From contig NZ_JABJVN010000011.1 of assembly GCF_013618475.1 (NCBI RefSeq), positions 61,897 through 125,896 on the forward strand: a DNA stretch of 64,000 nt, given 5' to 3'. The notes beneath the pieces were generated by a model. It ran no database searches, had not been told where the DNA came from, and saw only the letters and a list, made by a program, of their open reading frames with translations. Below, in pieces: positions 47,318 to 56,014 of the stretch. Every line of letters starts with the position of its first letter. Positions within the stretch are counted from its first letter, which is position 1. A program made the position numbers and the translations under genes. Origin of the DNA: Saccharibacillus deserti (GTDB lineage: Bacteria; Bacillota; Bacilli; Paenibacillales; Paenibacillaceae).

Positions 47318-48850
47318 TCATTTGAAGTAAGGAGATTCTTCCATTTGCTTTAAAATCGTTTCTAAAGTGTCATTTTGATCGAAAATTTGATTTGCGCGAT
47401 TTGAAATATCATGCAGCACTTTTCTTTTAAAATCATGCTCTCTCCATTTCAAAATAAATTTTTTGATATCAGCAAAATCATTTACTGTATTCAAACCTCC
47501 GACAACTTCAAAAACATCGCCGAACGGTGCAGTCAAAACAGGAATTCCCGCTTGTAAAGCATATGCTGCCGAAATCCCCCCTCCTAAACGCTTCGGATTC
47601 AAATAAATATCGCATAAGCTATAAACAGCCATCAAATCTTCTTGATAGCCCAAATTTTTAGCCCGCTTAGACACCTTCTTATACGTTTGAGCATATTTGT
47701 GAAACTCTTTAAATCCGCCTACAAAGATGATCTTCAATGTAGGATCACTCTCAAGCAGAAGATCCAGATTTTCCATAAATGCCGTGTCGATCTCTTGTTC
47801 AAGACGGTTGCCTACAATAGCGATCACTAGATCCTCTTTCAGAAGGCCGTAATCTTCCCGATTCATTGTCTTTGCAGACCTGGCTTTTACATAACGTACA
47901 TCCACATTGATTATACTGCCTGCTCCATGTTTATATTCCGAAACTCTATTCGGATCCGATTCGCTCAGTTTCTTTAAAAGCGCGACAAAAGTTCCTTCAG
48001 TAACCGGAAAATCGCTAACTGTAGGTAGAGTAACGACCGGAACAAAATTGGAGCATAAATCAGCCGTTATATTTGAATCTCCTACGGAAAAAATACAGGT
48101 TGGTTTTATATCCATGACCATTTCAATGATTCCATTAATTTCCACCGTACTTGGAAACTCGCCTTCCACTTGGTAAAAAGGAATGTCTACGCCTTCGTAA
48201 TCCACCTTTTTCTGTCCATTGTACTCTTTTACGTAATTGAATAACGTGTAGTCATAATAAGGGAAATGTTTTGTACGGGGCATTTCGGCAGTATTTATCA
48301 AGATTACTTTTTTCCCTAATTTTTCAATTATATTTTTGCAGTGGTCAAGCGCGATTTTTGTAGGCGCGTGCTGTAAAGATAAAAATTGATTAATTAATAC
48401 GATAAACGTATCAGGCTCTCTTTCTTCCGCAACAATCCATCGGTTTTCTTTATCCAATTGTTCATCAAAAAAATTATATAGGCTAGAATAAATTTCTTTT
48501 AAAAGCTTTCTATTATTTGGAGTATTGAATGACGAATAAATAAAAAGAGTACGGGTTAACTGCCAGTACAGATAGTGGAGTTCCGAGATATCTATCGATG
48601 TGCCGGAATTAATCACTTCAATCAGTTTTTCGAAATCTTGGGCTTCTTTAGTATGCAAAGCTTTAAAAGAAGCCAAATATACTTTTAAACGCCAATCCAT
48701 ATCTTCTAATTCTTCAGCAAAATCAAATGTATCCGTTGTTGACTGATCCAGGTATGCTGAATCAAATAATCTTTTTAATCTTTCTTCTTTTTCCATGACA
48801 TTTAGTCGGCTATCGTTTGAGATTTCTCTTACTTTATCGGTATTCAACAT
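47318..48850 (-). CDS. Glycosyltransferase-like protein, C-terminal GT-B domain
   Basis: A 510-residue cytoplasmic protein, AT-rich compared with the genes outside the island. The first 150 residues are helical and of unknown role. The C-terminal half resembles GT4-type glycosyltransferases (IAIVGNRLEQEID for the central beta strand, then DIYLNPKRLGGGISAAYALQAGIPV). No signal peptide is present. As the last gene of the nonulosonic acid operon it may extend the flagellin glycan or add another sugar. Donor and acceptor are unknown. Confidence 0.65.
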   Translation of the reverse strand: MLNTDKVREISNDSRLNVMEKEERLKRLFDSAYLDQSTTDTFDFAEELEDMDWRLKVYLASFKALHTKEAQDFEKLIEVINSGTSIDISELHYLYWQLTRTLFIYSSFNTPNNRKLLKEIYSSLYNFFDEQLDKENRWIVAEEREPDTFIVLINQFLSLQHAPTKIALDHCKNIIEKLGKKVILINTAEMPRTKHFPYYDYTLFNYVKEYNGQKKVDYEGVDIPFYQVEGEFPSTVEINGIIEMVMDIKPTCIFSVGDSNITADLCSNFVPVVTLPTVSDFPVTEGTFVALLKKLSESDPNRVSEYKHGAGSIINVDVRYVKARSAKTMNREDYGLLKEDLVIAIVGNRLEQEIDTAFMENLDLLLESDPTLKIIFVGGFKEFHKYAQTYKKVSKRAKNLGYQEDLMAVYSLCDIYLNPKRLGGGISAAYALQAGIPVLTAPFGDVFEVVGGLNTVNDFADIKKFILKWREHDFKRKVLHDISNRANQIFDQNDTLETILKQMEESPYFK

Positions 48851-48897
48851 TAAACCCGCCTTTTAATATTTGTGAATTTCTAAAAACGGACTTTATA

Positions 48898-50058
48898 TCA
48901 CGCTAATATATGCTTTAAAGTTCGTAATACATCATAGATGTCCGTCTCTTGCATCTTCGGAAATAACGGGAGCGTAATCGCCGTCTCATAATAAGCTTCC
49001 GCGTTCGGACAAAGTTCCCTGACGTATCCCAACTGCTCGTAGTATGGCTGAAGATAGACCGGCATGTAATGCACGTTCACTCCGATATTCATTTCGCGAA
49101 AAGCTTCAAAGATCTCTTTCCGGGAAGCGTTGAAATATTCCGGCAGAAAACGTACCACATACAAATGCCAGCTGGATCGGGCATCGGGGTGCTGTTTGGG
49201 CAGCACGATTCCCGGAATCCCGGCCAGTTCCCGATTGTAGGTCTCCACAATCGCGCGGCGCCGTTCCACAAAAAGATCCAGCTTGTCCATTTGGGAAATT
49301 CCAAGCGCAGCCTGCATATCGGTCATCCGGTAGTTGTAACCCAACGACTGCATCTCGTAATACCAGGGACCTTCGTTGCGGGTAAGTTCCTGCGGATCAC
49401 GCGTCATCCCATGGCTGCGGAACTGCAGAAGTTTTTTATAAAAAGCTTCATTGTCCGTAACGATCATGCCGCCTTCCGCCGTCGTCACGTGTTTGACGGG
49501 ATGGAAGCTGAACATCGTCATATCTGCCCAAGACCCGACTTTTCGACCTTGGTATTCCGCTCCGATCGAATGCGCGGCATCCTCGATCACTACGAGCCGA
49601 TGCCGCCTGCCGATCTCCATGATCCGGTCCATTTCCGCAGGCTGCCCGCTGAAATCGACGGCAATTACGGCTTTCGTGCGCGGAGTGAGCTTGGCCTCGA
49701 TTTCTGAAGGATCAATATTGTAAGTCTCCGGATCGATGTCGGCAAATACGGGCGTTCCTCCCTGATAAAGCACGCAGTTGCTGCTTGCCAGGAAAGTGAG
49801 CGGCGTCGTAATGACTTCATCGCCCTGACCGATTCCTGCCGCAAAGCAGGCTCCGTGCAGCGCTGCCGTTCCGTTGGTAAAAGCGACACCGTATTTGGCC
49901 CCGGAATAAGCGGCTACTTTTTGCTCGAAAGCTTGAATAGCCGGTCCCTGCGTAATAAAATCGCCTCTAAGCACCTGCACAACGGCTTCGATATCGGCTT
50001 CGTCCAGCCACTGTTGACCGTAGGGAAGCATCGTCGACCGCTTGTCCGTCCATTCCAT
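48898..50058 (-). CDS. pseC: DegT-family aminotransferase, PseC-like
   Basis: A 386-residue PLP enzyme. The PLP-binding Lys lies in FSFHPVKHVTTAEGG, and the N-terminal MLPYGQQWLDEADIEAVVQV is the form typical of PseC/SpsC. PseC transfers an amino group from glutamate to the 4-keto sugar made by PseB. Start ATG 50058 follows AAGGAGG. The PseC assignment rests on the neighbours pseB, pseG, pseH and pseI. Confidence 0.88.
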   Translation of the reverse strand: MEWTDKRSTMLPYGQQWLDEADIEAVVQVLRGDFITQGPAIQAFEQKVAAYSGAKYGVAFTNGTAALHGACFAAGIGQGDEVITTPLTFLASSNCVLYQGGTPVFADIDPETYNIDPSEIEAKLTPRTKAVIAVDFSGQPAEMDRIMEIGRRHRLVVIEDAAHSIGAEYQGRKVGSWADMTMFSFHPVKHVTTAEGGMIVTDNEAFYKKLLQFRSHGMTRDPQELTRNEGPWYYEMQSLGYNYRMTDMQAALGISQMDKLDLFVERRRAIVETYNRELAGIPGIVLPKQHPDARSSWHLYVVRFLPEYFNASRKEIFEAFREMNIGVNVHYMPVYLQPYYEQLGYVRELCPNAEAYYETAITLPLFPKMQETDIYDVLRTLKHILA

Positions 50059-50097
50059 TTCTGTCCCTCCTTCGATTTCCAAAAAGAAAAGGCTGAC

Positions 50098-51045
50098 TTA
50101 AGCCAGCCCACCCTGTTTGATCCATTCCCGCGTCCGCGCAATGCCTTCCTCCAAGGAAACCCGAGGTTCCCATCCTAGCAGGTTTTTCGCTTTGGCCGAA
50201 TTGCAGAGCAGCTTCTGAATTTCGCTCTGCGGATGAATATGCTCGACATATTTGATTTTCGAAGCGTCGCCTGCGATCAGAAGCGCCAGCTCATTGACGG
50301 AAATATCGCGTCCGAGTCCCGCATTTACGATTTCTCCGTTCACGGCGTCGTTGAATCCTGCATCCACGACAAAGCGTGCGCAGTCCTCCACGTACAGAAG
50401 ATCGCGGGTTTGAGTGCCTTCTCCGTAAATGTTCAACTCTTTTCCTTCAAGCGCATTCTTGATGAAGATAGCCACAACGCCGCCTTCTCCGCCGGTTTTT
50501 TGAAAAGGTCCATAGGTATTGAACGGACGAATAACTACGGTAGGAAGTCCATAAGCATGGTAATAGGACAGCACCATGTTTTCCGCTCCAATTTTCGCTC
50601 CTGCATATGGCGAAGCTGGTTTAGTCGGATGAAGTTCATCGATCCCTGTCTCGTTGCTGCAGCGATCATAGACCATGCAAGTGCTCATGAATACTACTTT
50701 CGTATTGTATTTCTTGCACTGCTCCAGAATATAGAAAGTCCCTACGGTATCGTTGTTGAATGTAGTGCGCGGATCGTCGATCGAATCCTGAACATTGATG
50801 GAAGCACCGAGATGGTAGCAGATATCGAAACGGTGTTCTTCGAATAACTCTGCCAGCAGCTTTTCGTCGAGAATGGTTCCTTCAGCGAATCCTTTAAGGT
50901 TGGCATGGTCTCGCAGTTCGGCAATATTAGACTCTTGTCCATTGGACAAGTCGTCCAAAATCCATAAATGATGACCTTCTTCAAGCAGCTTTTTGGCAAC
51001 CCAGCGGCCGATGAATCCGGCGCCTCCGGTAAGTAGGATATTCAT
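50098..51045 (-). CDS. NAD-dependent epimerase/dehydratase (extended SDR)
   Basis: A 315-residue nucleotide-sugar enzyme. GGAGFIG near the N-terminus binds NAD, and the catalytic set is MSTCMVYD plus PYAGAK. The YxxxK pair is intact. No step of the standard pseudaminic acid path needs it, since PseB already covers dehydration and epimerisation. It may make a second nucleotide sugar used by the glycosyltransferase at 47.3 kb or change the nonulosonic acid. AGGGAGG lies before the ATG. Confidence 0.85.
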   Translation of the reverse strand: MNILLTGGAGFIGRWVAKKLLEEGHHLWILDDLSNGQESNIAELRDHANLKGFAEGTILDEKLLAELFEEHRFDICYHLGASINVQDSIDDPRTTFNNDTVGTFYILEQCKKYNTKVVFMSTCMVYDRCSNETGIDELHPTKPASPYAGAKIGAENMVLSYYHAYGLPTVVIRPFNTYGPFQKTGGEGGVVAIFIKNALEGKELNIYGEGTQTRDLLYVEDCARFVVDAGFNDAVNGEIVNAGLGRDISVNELALLIAGDASKIKYVEHIHPQSEIQKLLCNSAKAKNLLGWEPRVSLEEGIARTREWIKQGGLA

Positions 51046-51066
51046 AAATCGACCTCCCTTTTCAAA

Positions 51067-52092
51067 TTAAAACAAATCCCAAGACATCGGTGTGCCTTTT
51101 TTGATATCGGTTTTGGCTTGTCGGCCCATGATAATGTCATAATACTTGGTCTCCATTCCGTTTCCGGGACGAATAGCACGAACGTTTTCAGCAGTAAAAA
51201 CTTCTCCCTGCTTAATGTCTTCGGCAACATAAAGCGAACGGCGTCCTTCCGGTTTCTCGCCTTGAGTCAACCCGTAATGCACTTCCCCTAACGCGCTCCA
51301 AGCTTGATTGGCTTCCTCAACCAAACTCTTCATTTCGGCGGGCTCCATAGAGAATGTGGAATCAACCCCTCCGTCTGCACGGTTAAGCGTAAAATGCTTT
51401 TCGATCACGCGCGCGCCTAAAGCTACGCTCGCCACCGAAACTCCAATACCCATTGTATGATCGGAAAGCCCGATTGCGCAGCCGAACGTTTCCATCATGT
51501 TAGGAATGGTCAACAAGTTGGAGTACTGAGCTTTCGCGGGATAAGTGCTCGTACATTTCAACAGTACCACTTCCGGGCATCCATGTTCATAAGCAGTCTG
51601 CTGGACCTCGTCGATTTCTCGAACCGAAGCCATTCCCGTCGAAATAATCATCGGTTTTCCGGTCTGCGCCACTTTTTTGATCAGCTTGTGATCCGTCATT
51701 TCGAAAGAAGCGATTTTATAGAATGGAACGTCCAGCGTTTCCAGGAAGTCGACAGCCGTATCGTCGAACGGAGTACTAAATCCAATGATGCCGAGCTCTT
51801 TACAACGGTCAAAAATGGGCTTATGCCATTCCCACGGCGTATAGGCCTGCTGATACAATTCGTATAAAGATTGCCCCGTCCAAAGGTTGTCGGGATCGCT
51901 AATAAAGAAATCTCCTTCTTTTAGATCAAGCGTCATGGTATCGGCGGTGTACGTTTGCAGCTTCAACGCCTGTACGCCGCACGCTGCAGCTGCATCCACA
52001 ATTTCCATGGCCCGTTCCAACGAGTGATTATGATTCCCCGACATTTCTGCAATGATAAACGGCTTAGAATGGTTTGCGAAAAATTTAGACAC
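51067..52092 (-). CDS. pseI: Nonulosonic acid synthase, PseI-like (NeuB family)
   Basis: A 341-residue enzyme that condenses a 2,4-diacetamido hexose with phosphoenolpyruvate to form a nine-carbon acid. The TIM barrel begins with FIIAEMSGNHNHSLERAMEI, in which EMSGNHN matches PseI better than NeuB (EIGxNHN). A C-terminal SAF antifreeze-like domain (SLYVAEDIKQGEVFTAENVR) follows. The start is GTG 52092 after a G-rich ribosome site. Confidence 0.92.
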   Translation of the reverse strand: MSKFFANHSKPFIIAEMSGNHNHSLERAMEIVDAAAACGVQALKLQTYTADTMTLDLKEGDFFISDPDNLWTGQSLYELYQQAYTPWEWHKPIFDRCKELGIIGFSTPFDDTAVDFLETLDVPFYKIASFEMTDHKLIKKVAQTGKPMIISTGMASVREIDEVQQTAYEHGCPEVVLLKCTSTYPAKAQYSNLLTIPNMMETFGCAIGLSDHTMGIGVSVASVALGARVIEKHFTLNRADGGVDSTFSMEPAEMKSLVEEANQAWSALGEVHYGLTQGEKPEGRRSLYVAEDIKQGEVFTAENVRAIRPGNGMETKYYDIIMGRQAKTDIKKGTPMSWDLF

Positions 52093-52122
52093 GAAAAAAC
52101 CCCCCCGGTAAACTCCTCGAAT

Positions 52123-52656
52123 TTAAAAACTCAGTAATAAATTTTTATACCTCTGACCTGAAACTTCCCAGTCCTCGCGCAAAAGCTCAAGTACATTCAC
52201 ATCATAATATCGGTCATTCTTGTAAATATGCTGATAGAAGACCCCCACTTCTCTAAATCCGTACATCTGATGAAGTTTAATGACATTGCTGTTTTCTGAC
52301 ATAATCTCAGCTGTAGCTTTGTTCAAACCCAGCTCGTAAAAAATGAAGTTATACAGATAAGGAAGAACCATCCCCCCCAATCGCCTGAAATTCTTTTCTC
52401 CGATATAGTAACCGGCGCTCGTTTTTCTGTTTTTCAAATCAATATCATTCAAAGAAACGACGCCTATTTCGGTGTTTTTATAACAAATCATCCAATATAT
52501 TTCTTTTTCGGATTCTTTGACTTTGTCAAACCACTTATACTGGTTATCTAAATCGTACGGAATATCCGTAAACATATACTTCGTAACTTCAGGCGACGTG
52601 CGCCATTGCAAAACTTTTTCCAAATGATCCTTATTCATAGCAACAAAGCTTAGCAT
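52123..52656 (-). CDS. pseH: GNAT acetyltransferase, PseH-like
   Basis: A 177-residue enzyme of the GNAT fold, expected to acetylate the 4-amino group of the PseC product with acetyl-CoA. It has the PseH opening (LQWRTSPEVTKYMFTDI) and the acetyl-CoA loop around GEKNFRRLGG. It is followed by pseI after 30 bases. Confidence 0.88.
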   Translation of the reverse strand: MLSFVAMNKDHLEKVLQWRTSPEVTKYMFTDIPYDLDNQYKWFDKVKESEKEIYWMICYKNTEIGVVSLNDIDLKNRKTSAGYYIGEKNFRRLGGMVLPYLYNFIFYELGLNKATAEIMSENSNVIKLHQMYGFREVGVFYQHIYKNDRYYDVNVLELLREDWEVSGQRYKNLLLSF

Positions 52657-52729
52657 GGCTGAACCCCTTTATGAATATGCGATAATTATATAATTTCATA
52701 AGACAATCTAACCATTCTAGAACTTCCGG

Positions 52730-53160
52730 TCATTCCGAATGCCGAACGAAGTACAGCAAGCTCTGCAGATATTGGATTTTTTCTGCTTTTCTCTCAAGAT
52801 GCAGCAGTCGGTAGTCATTGATCTGAACCGCTTTTGCTTGTCGCAAACCAGCAGCCCACGTATACGAATCGGCAAACGCAATCCATTCCGGTTCGTATTT
52901 TTCGATGAGATTTGAAAGCAATTCTGGTTCGAATTCAGACGGCAGCATACAAACGACATACTTGCTCTGTAGCGCCGGGAGATAAATGCAGATAGCCGAA
53001 TACGTATTTTTCCGCAACAAAAAACAAGAGATTTCGAACGATTTCTCCAATTTTCATTCATCTCGTGTATATCGTGTCTTAATTGCGCATAAGCAAACGA
53101 AGTATCATTTTCAGTAAAGGCAATTTGTTGGACATCATCATCTAAGCGCCAAAAAGACAT
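52730..53160 (-). pseudogene. Remnant of an AMP-binding (ANL family) enzyme, frameshifted and truncated
   Basis: Two minus-strand frames join into one N-terminal fragment. The first starts at ATG 53160 (MSFWRLDDDVQQIAF) and holds sense to about 53050. The second continues from there (EKSFEISCFLLRKNTYSAIC) to a stop at 52730, one frame away, so a single-base change near 53050 broke the gene. The combined 143 residues resemble the start of AMP-dependent synthetases found in some nonulosonic acid clusters (LLSNLIEKYEPEWIAFADSY). The AMP-binding core and the C-terminal domain are gone. It sits 12 bases past the pseG stop. A short functional protein made by frameshifting is less likely. Confidence 0.6.
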
Positions 53161-53172
53161 ACCCGTCGGAGT

Positions 53173-54267
53173 TTAAATATAACCGTCAAAAATTTCTTTC
53201 CAACTCTCCTCATCGCATAAAGAATTTCGACTAACCAATTTAAAAGCTTGGTTGCTCATTTCGACTATTCGAAGCGGATGATCGAATAAATCACGCAAAT
53301 ATGCTCCGATCGTTTCTTCATTTACCGAGCTGTACCATCCTAAATTAATGAATGCTCCATGTTTCTCCAACTCTTCGATTCCTTTTTTCTGATTTTCTGC
53401 CAACACGATAATTATGGCCGGTAAGCCAAGTAAACAGCGCTCCCAAGTCGTAGAACCTCCTGCACCAATAGCAAGGTCCGCTTTATTCATTAATTCTGCC
53501 ATGTAATCGATTTGGCGATGGAATACAGCGCCTTGGACACGCTCACACATCTGTTCGACTTCGAGATAATGCGGGTTACTCCCCCCAACTACCACGTCGA
53601 TATTCAAATCGGTACGTTTTATCTGTTCTAAAGCTTTTAACGTTTTTGTCGTTTCGTTCGTTGAGTCGCTTCCTCCAAAGAAGACGAGAAGATTGCAAAT
53701 GGTTCCATTTCGGGTCTTGCGTATATCTATATTTCTGAACTCAGGCCGAAATAACATATATTTGGGTCCTAACAACTTGATACAACCTTCGGGAAGAAGG
53801 CCGTCATATCGAGAATTCATATCGAAATGAAAATTTTGATCCAGCAGAACGTCACATCCATGAGGTCGATTTGCCATATCATCGATGACAAAAATACGTT
53901 TTGCGTAGGCAGAAATGTTTTTTTCCCATTTTATATCGAATGCGTAATGATCGACGATTGCCCAATCGAAAGGACCGTATCGATCCAAAATGCGGATGGT
54001 TTCTTCGGCGTCTTCTACAAAGTTTTCGTTCATTCTTTTTAATACCTCTTTGATTGAGCCGGAAGAATATTCTGCATACTCCGCAAGCTTATGGACGTCG
54101 AATCCGTGCGCTTTTATGATATTCGTTAAATCCCCATCCAAACGCCGATGGATAAAATGTACCTCTGCTCCAAAAGTCCGTAGCATTTCCGCCAATGTCA
54201 AACAGCGCATTACATGGCCTGTTCCCATAACGACACCGGAATCTGCCCTAATCGCAATTTTCATCAT
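53173..54267 (-). CDS. pseG: UDP-sugar hydrolase, PseG/SpsG-like
   Basis: A 364-residue GT-B-fold hydrolase that removes UDP from UDP-2,4-diacetamido-trideoxy-altrose. The catalytic His is in GVVMGTGHVMRCLTLAEML, and the UDP-binding motif is in DLAIGAGGSTTWERCLLGLP. ATG 54267 is chosen because AGGTG lies six bases upstream; a GTG at 54276 would overlap spsF. Linked closely with spsF upstream. Confidence 0.92.
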   Translation of the reverse strand: MMKIAIRADSGVVMGTGHVMRCLTLAEMLRTFGAEVHFIHRRLDGDLTNIIKAHGFDVHKLAEYAEYSSGSIKEVLKRMNENFVEDAEETIRILDRYGPFDWAIVDHYAFDIKWEKNISAYAKRIFVIDDMANRPHGCDVLLDQNFHFDMNSRYDGLLPEGCIKLLGPKYMLFRPEFRNIDIRKTRNGTICNLLVFFGGSDSTNETTKTLKALEQIKRTDLNIDVVVGGSNPHYLEVEQMCERVQGAVFHRQIDYMAELMNKADLAIGAGGSTTWERCLLGLPAIIIVLAENQKKGIEELEKHGAFINLGWYSSVNEETIGAYLRDLFDHPLRIVEMSNQAFKLVSRNSLCDEESWKEIFDGYI

Positions 54268-54268
54268 T

Positions 54269-54997
54269 TTATTCACCTAGCTTTTTCTGCTTAATATCCT
54301 TGTTCATCAAAGGAAGCTTCGGATATTGTGCAAATAATTTCAAAACAGCAGGCAACCCGAAAATTTCGCCTTGATATAACTCGTTGTAAATCTTTGAAAT
54401 TAAATTCCAATCTTCTTCGGTATCTAAAGTCAAGCGGTACCCGGACAAATCCTTTCCGTTCGAAAAAGATTTTAGTTTGAACCGATCCGGATGAAGATAA
54501 ATGTAAGGAGTCACATGCTCTTTTTCAAAAGATTCCGAAGCATGTTGATAGGATTCTTCCAATGCCTCAAAAGAGAAAACCTCGGTGTCCATTCCTCTCG
54601 GAAACGTTTCGCTTAAACCGCTACTGGCATAGTCGCATCCGGATTTCAAAAATTCTTCAATTACTGTATGTGAGATTTGTGGATCTAAAAGCGGGCAATC
54701 GGACGTGATTCGAACAACAACTTCTGCTTGAAATGTTTTTGCCGCTTCATAATATCGACTCAACACATTCTCTTCGCTTCCCTTATAATAAGGAACTCCA
54801 TACATTTCAGCTTCTTCACAAATGACGCTATCTTCTGCTGACGTTGTGGTGGCGACAATTACCTGTGTAACCGAAGGAATCGCTTGACAGCGGTTAATAA
54901 CGTGTCCCAATACCGTACGGTCGCCCAACTTTTTCATTACTTTTCCGGGAAGTCTTGTGGATCCCATTCTCGCTTGAATAATCGCCGTAACTCTCAT
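54269..54997 (-). CDS. spsF: CMP-nonulosonate cytidylyltransferase, SpsF type
   Basis: A 242-residue nucleotidyltransferase with the SpsF opening AIIQARMGSTRLPGKVMKKL, in place of the RxGSKxIPxKN form of PseF/NeuA. The metal-binding acidic pair lies in RITSDCPLLDP. It is expected to activate the nonulosonic acid as a CMP sugar for Maf. The gene fills the PseF place in this pathway. Confidence 0.85.
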   Translation of the reverse strand: MRVTAIIQARMGSTRLPGKVMKKLGDRTVLGHVINRCQAIPSVTQVIVATTTSAEDSVICEEAEMYGVPYYKGSEENVLSRYYEAAKTFQAEVVVRITSDCPLLDPQISHTVIEEFLKSGCDYASSGLSETFPRGMDTEVFSFEALEESYQHASESFEKEHVTPYIYLHPDRFKLKSFSNGKDLSGYRLTLDTEEDWNLISKIYNELYQGEIFGLPAVLKLFAQYPKLPLMNKDIKQKKLGE

Positions 54998-55018
54998 CGT
55001 TGTCCAGTCCTTCCGTAC

Positions 55019-56014
55019 TTATGCCAATCGTTCTGTTTCGATCCATTCTTTGATCAACTCTTTGTTAATCGGCTTCATTTCAAGAGGACCGACAAGTTGT
55101 TTCTGTTCGTACTGATCCTTTTTCTTAAACATCGCGGGAATAATAAACATATCATCCGCTTCTTTCGCAAGAAGATGCTCGTCCGACGTCATCAGTTCTT
55201 CGTATCTTTTTTCACCTGGTCTTAATCCGATTGAACGAATATCGATTTTTTTTTGCAGTCCATGTTTTCGTGTAACGAGTTCGATCAATACCTCTGCTAA
55301 ATCCCCGACACGGATTACAGGCATTTTCAGCACAAACACTTCACCGCCGTCAGCAATTTCATTGGCTTTCAAAATTAATTCAATCGCTTGTAAAGGTGTC
55401 ATCATATACCGAAGCATATCGGGATCGGTAACCGTAATCTGTCCATTCTCTAAAATCTGCTTTTTGAAAAGCGGAATTACAGATCCTCTGGATCCCATGA
55501 CATTGCCAAACCTAACCGAAGAAAATATCGTAGCTTTCGATCCTTTTTGATATTCGGCAGCCGAAATCAATCGTTCTGCAGTCAACTTGGTTGCGCCGTA
55601 GGTATTGGTAGGTGATATCGCTTTGTCTGTGCTCGTAAATAGCACTTTCTTCACGTTATTCGTTATAGCTGCCTGAATGACATTCTGGGTACCGATTACA
55701 TTGGTTTGGACGGCTTCAAACGGATTGTATTCGCAGGAAGGCACATGCTTCATGGCTGCCAGATGGAACACATAATCGATATCCTCCATGGCGCGGCCGA
55801 GCCTTTGCTGATCTCTGACATCCCCGATCAAAAAGCGGAGTCGCTCCGCATGCTGCGCGAACTCGATCGCCATCTCGTACTGCTTGTGTTCATCACGACT
55901 GAAAATACGGATAACCTGCGGGGCATCTTTAAGCAGCCGTTTGACCAAATGACATCCAATCGTGCCCGTTCCGCCTATGACCAAAATCTTTTTATCCTTG
56001 TAGATGGAATTCAA
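55019..56014 (-). CDS. pseB: UDP-GlcNAc 4,6-dehydratase (inverting), PseB-like
   Basis: A 331-residue SDR enzyme for the first step: it turns UDP-GlcNAc into a 4-keto-6-deoxy sugar with inverted C5. NAD motif GGTGTIGCHLVKRLL; catalytic TDKAISPTNTYGATKL, with Asp-Lys and YxxxK as in FlaA1/PseB. The start is TTG 56014 with a strong AAAGGAGG, and its TTGA overlaps the maf stop by four bases, so maf and pseB are coupled. Confidence 0.93.
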   Translation of the reverse strand: MNSIYKDKKILVIGGTGTIGCHLVKRLLKDAPQVIRIFSRDEHKQYEMAIEFAQHAERLRFLIGDVRDQQRLGRAMEDIDYVFHLAAMKHVPSCEYNPFEAVQTNVIGTQNVIQAAITNNVKKVLFTSTDKAISPTNTYGATKLTAERLISAAEYQKGSKATIFSSVRFGNVMGSRGSVIPLFKKQILENGQITVTDPDMLRYMMTPLQAIELILKANEIADGGEVFVLKMPVIRVGDLAEVLIELVTRKHGLQKKIDIRSIGLRPGEKRYEELMTSDEHLLAKEADDMFIIPAMFKKKDQYEQKQLVGPLEMKPINKELIKEWIETERLA

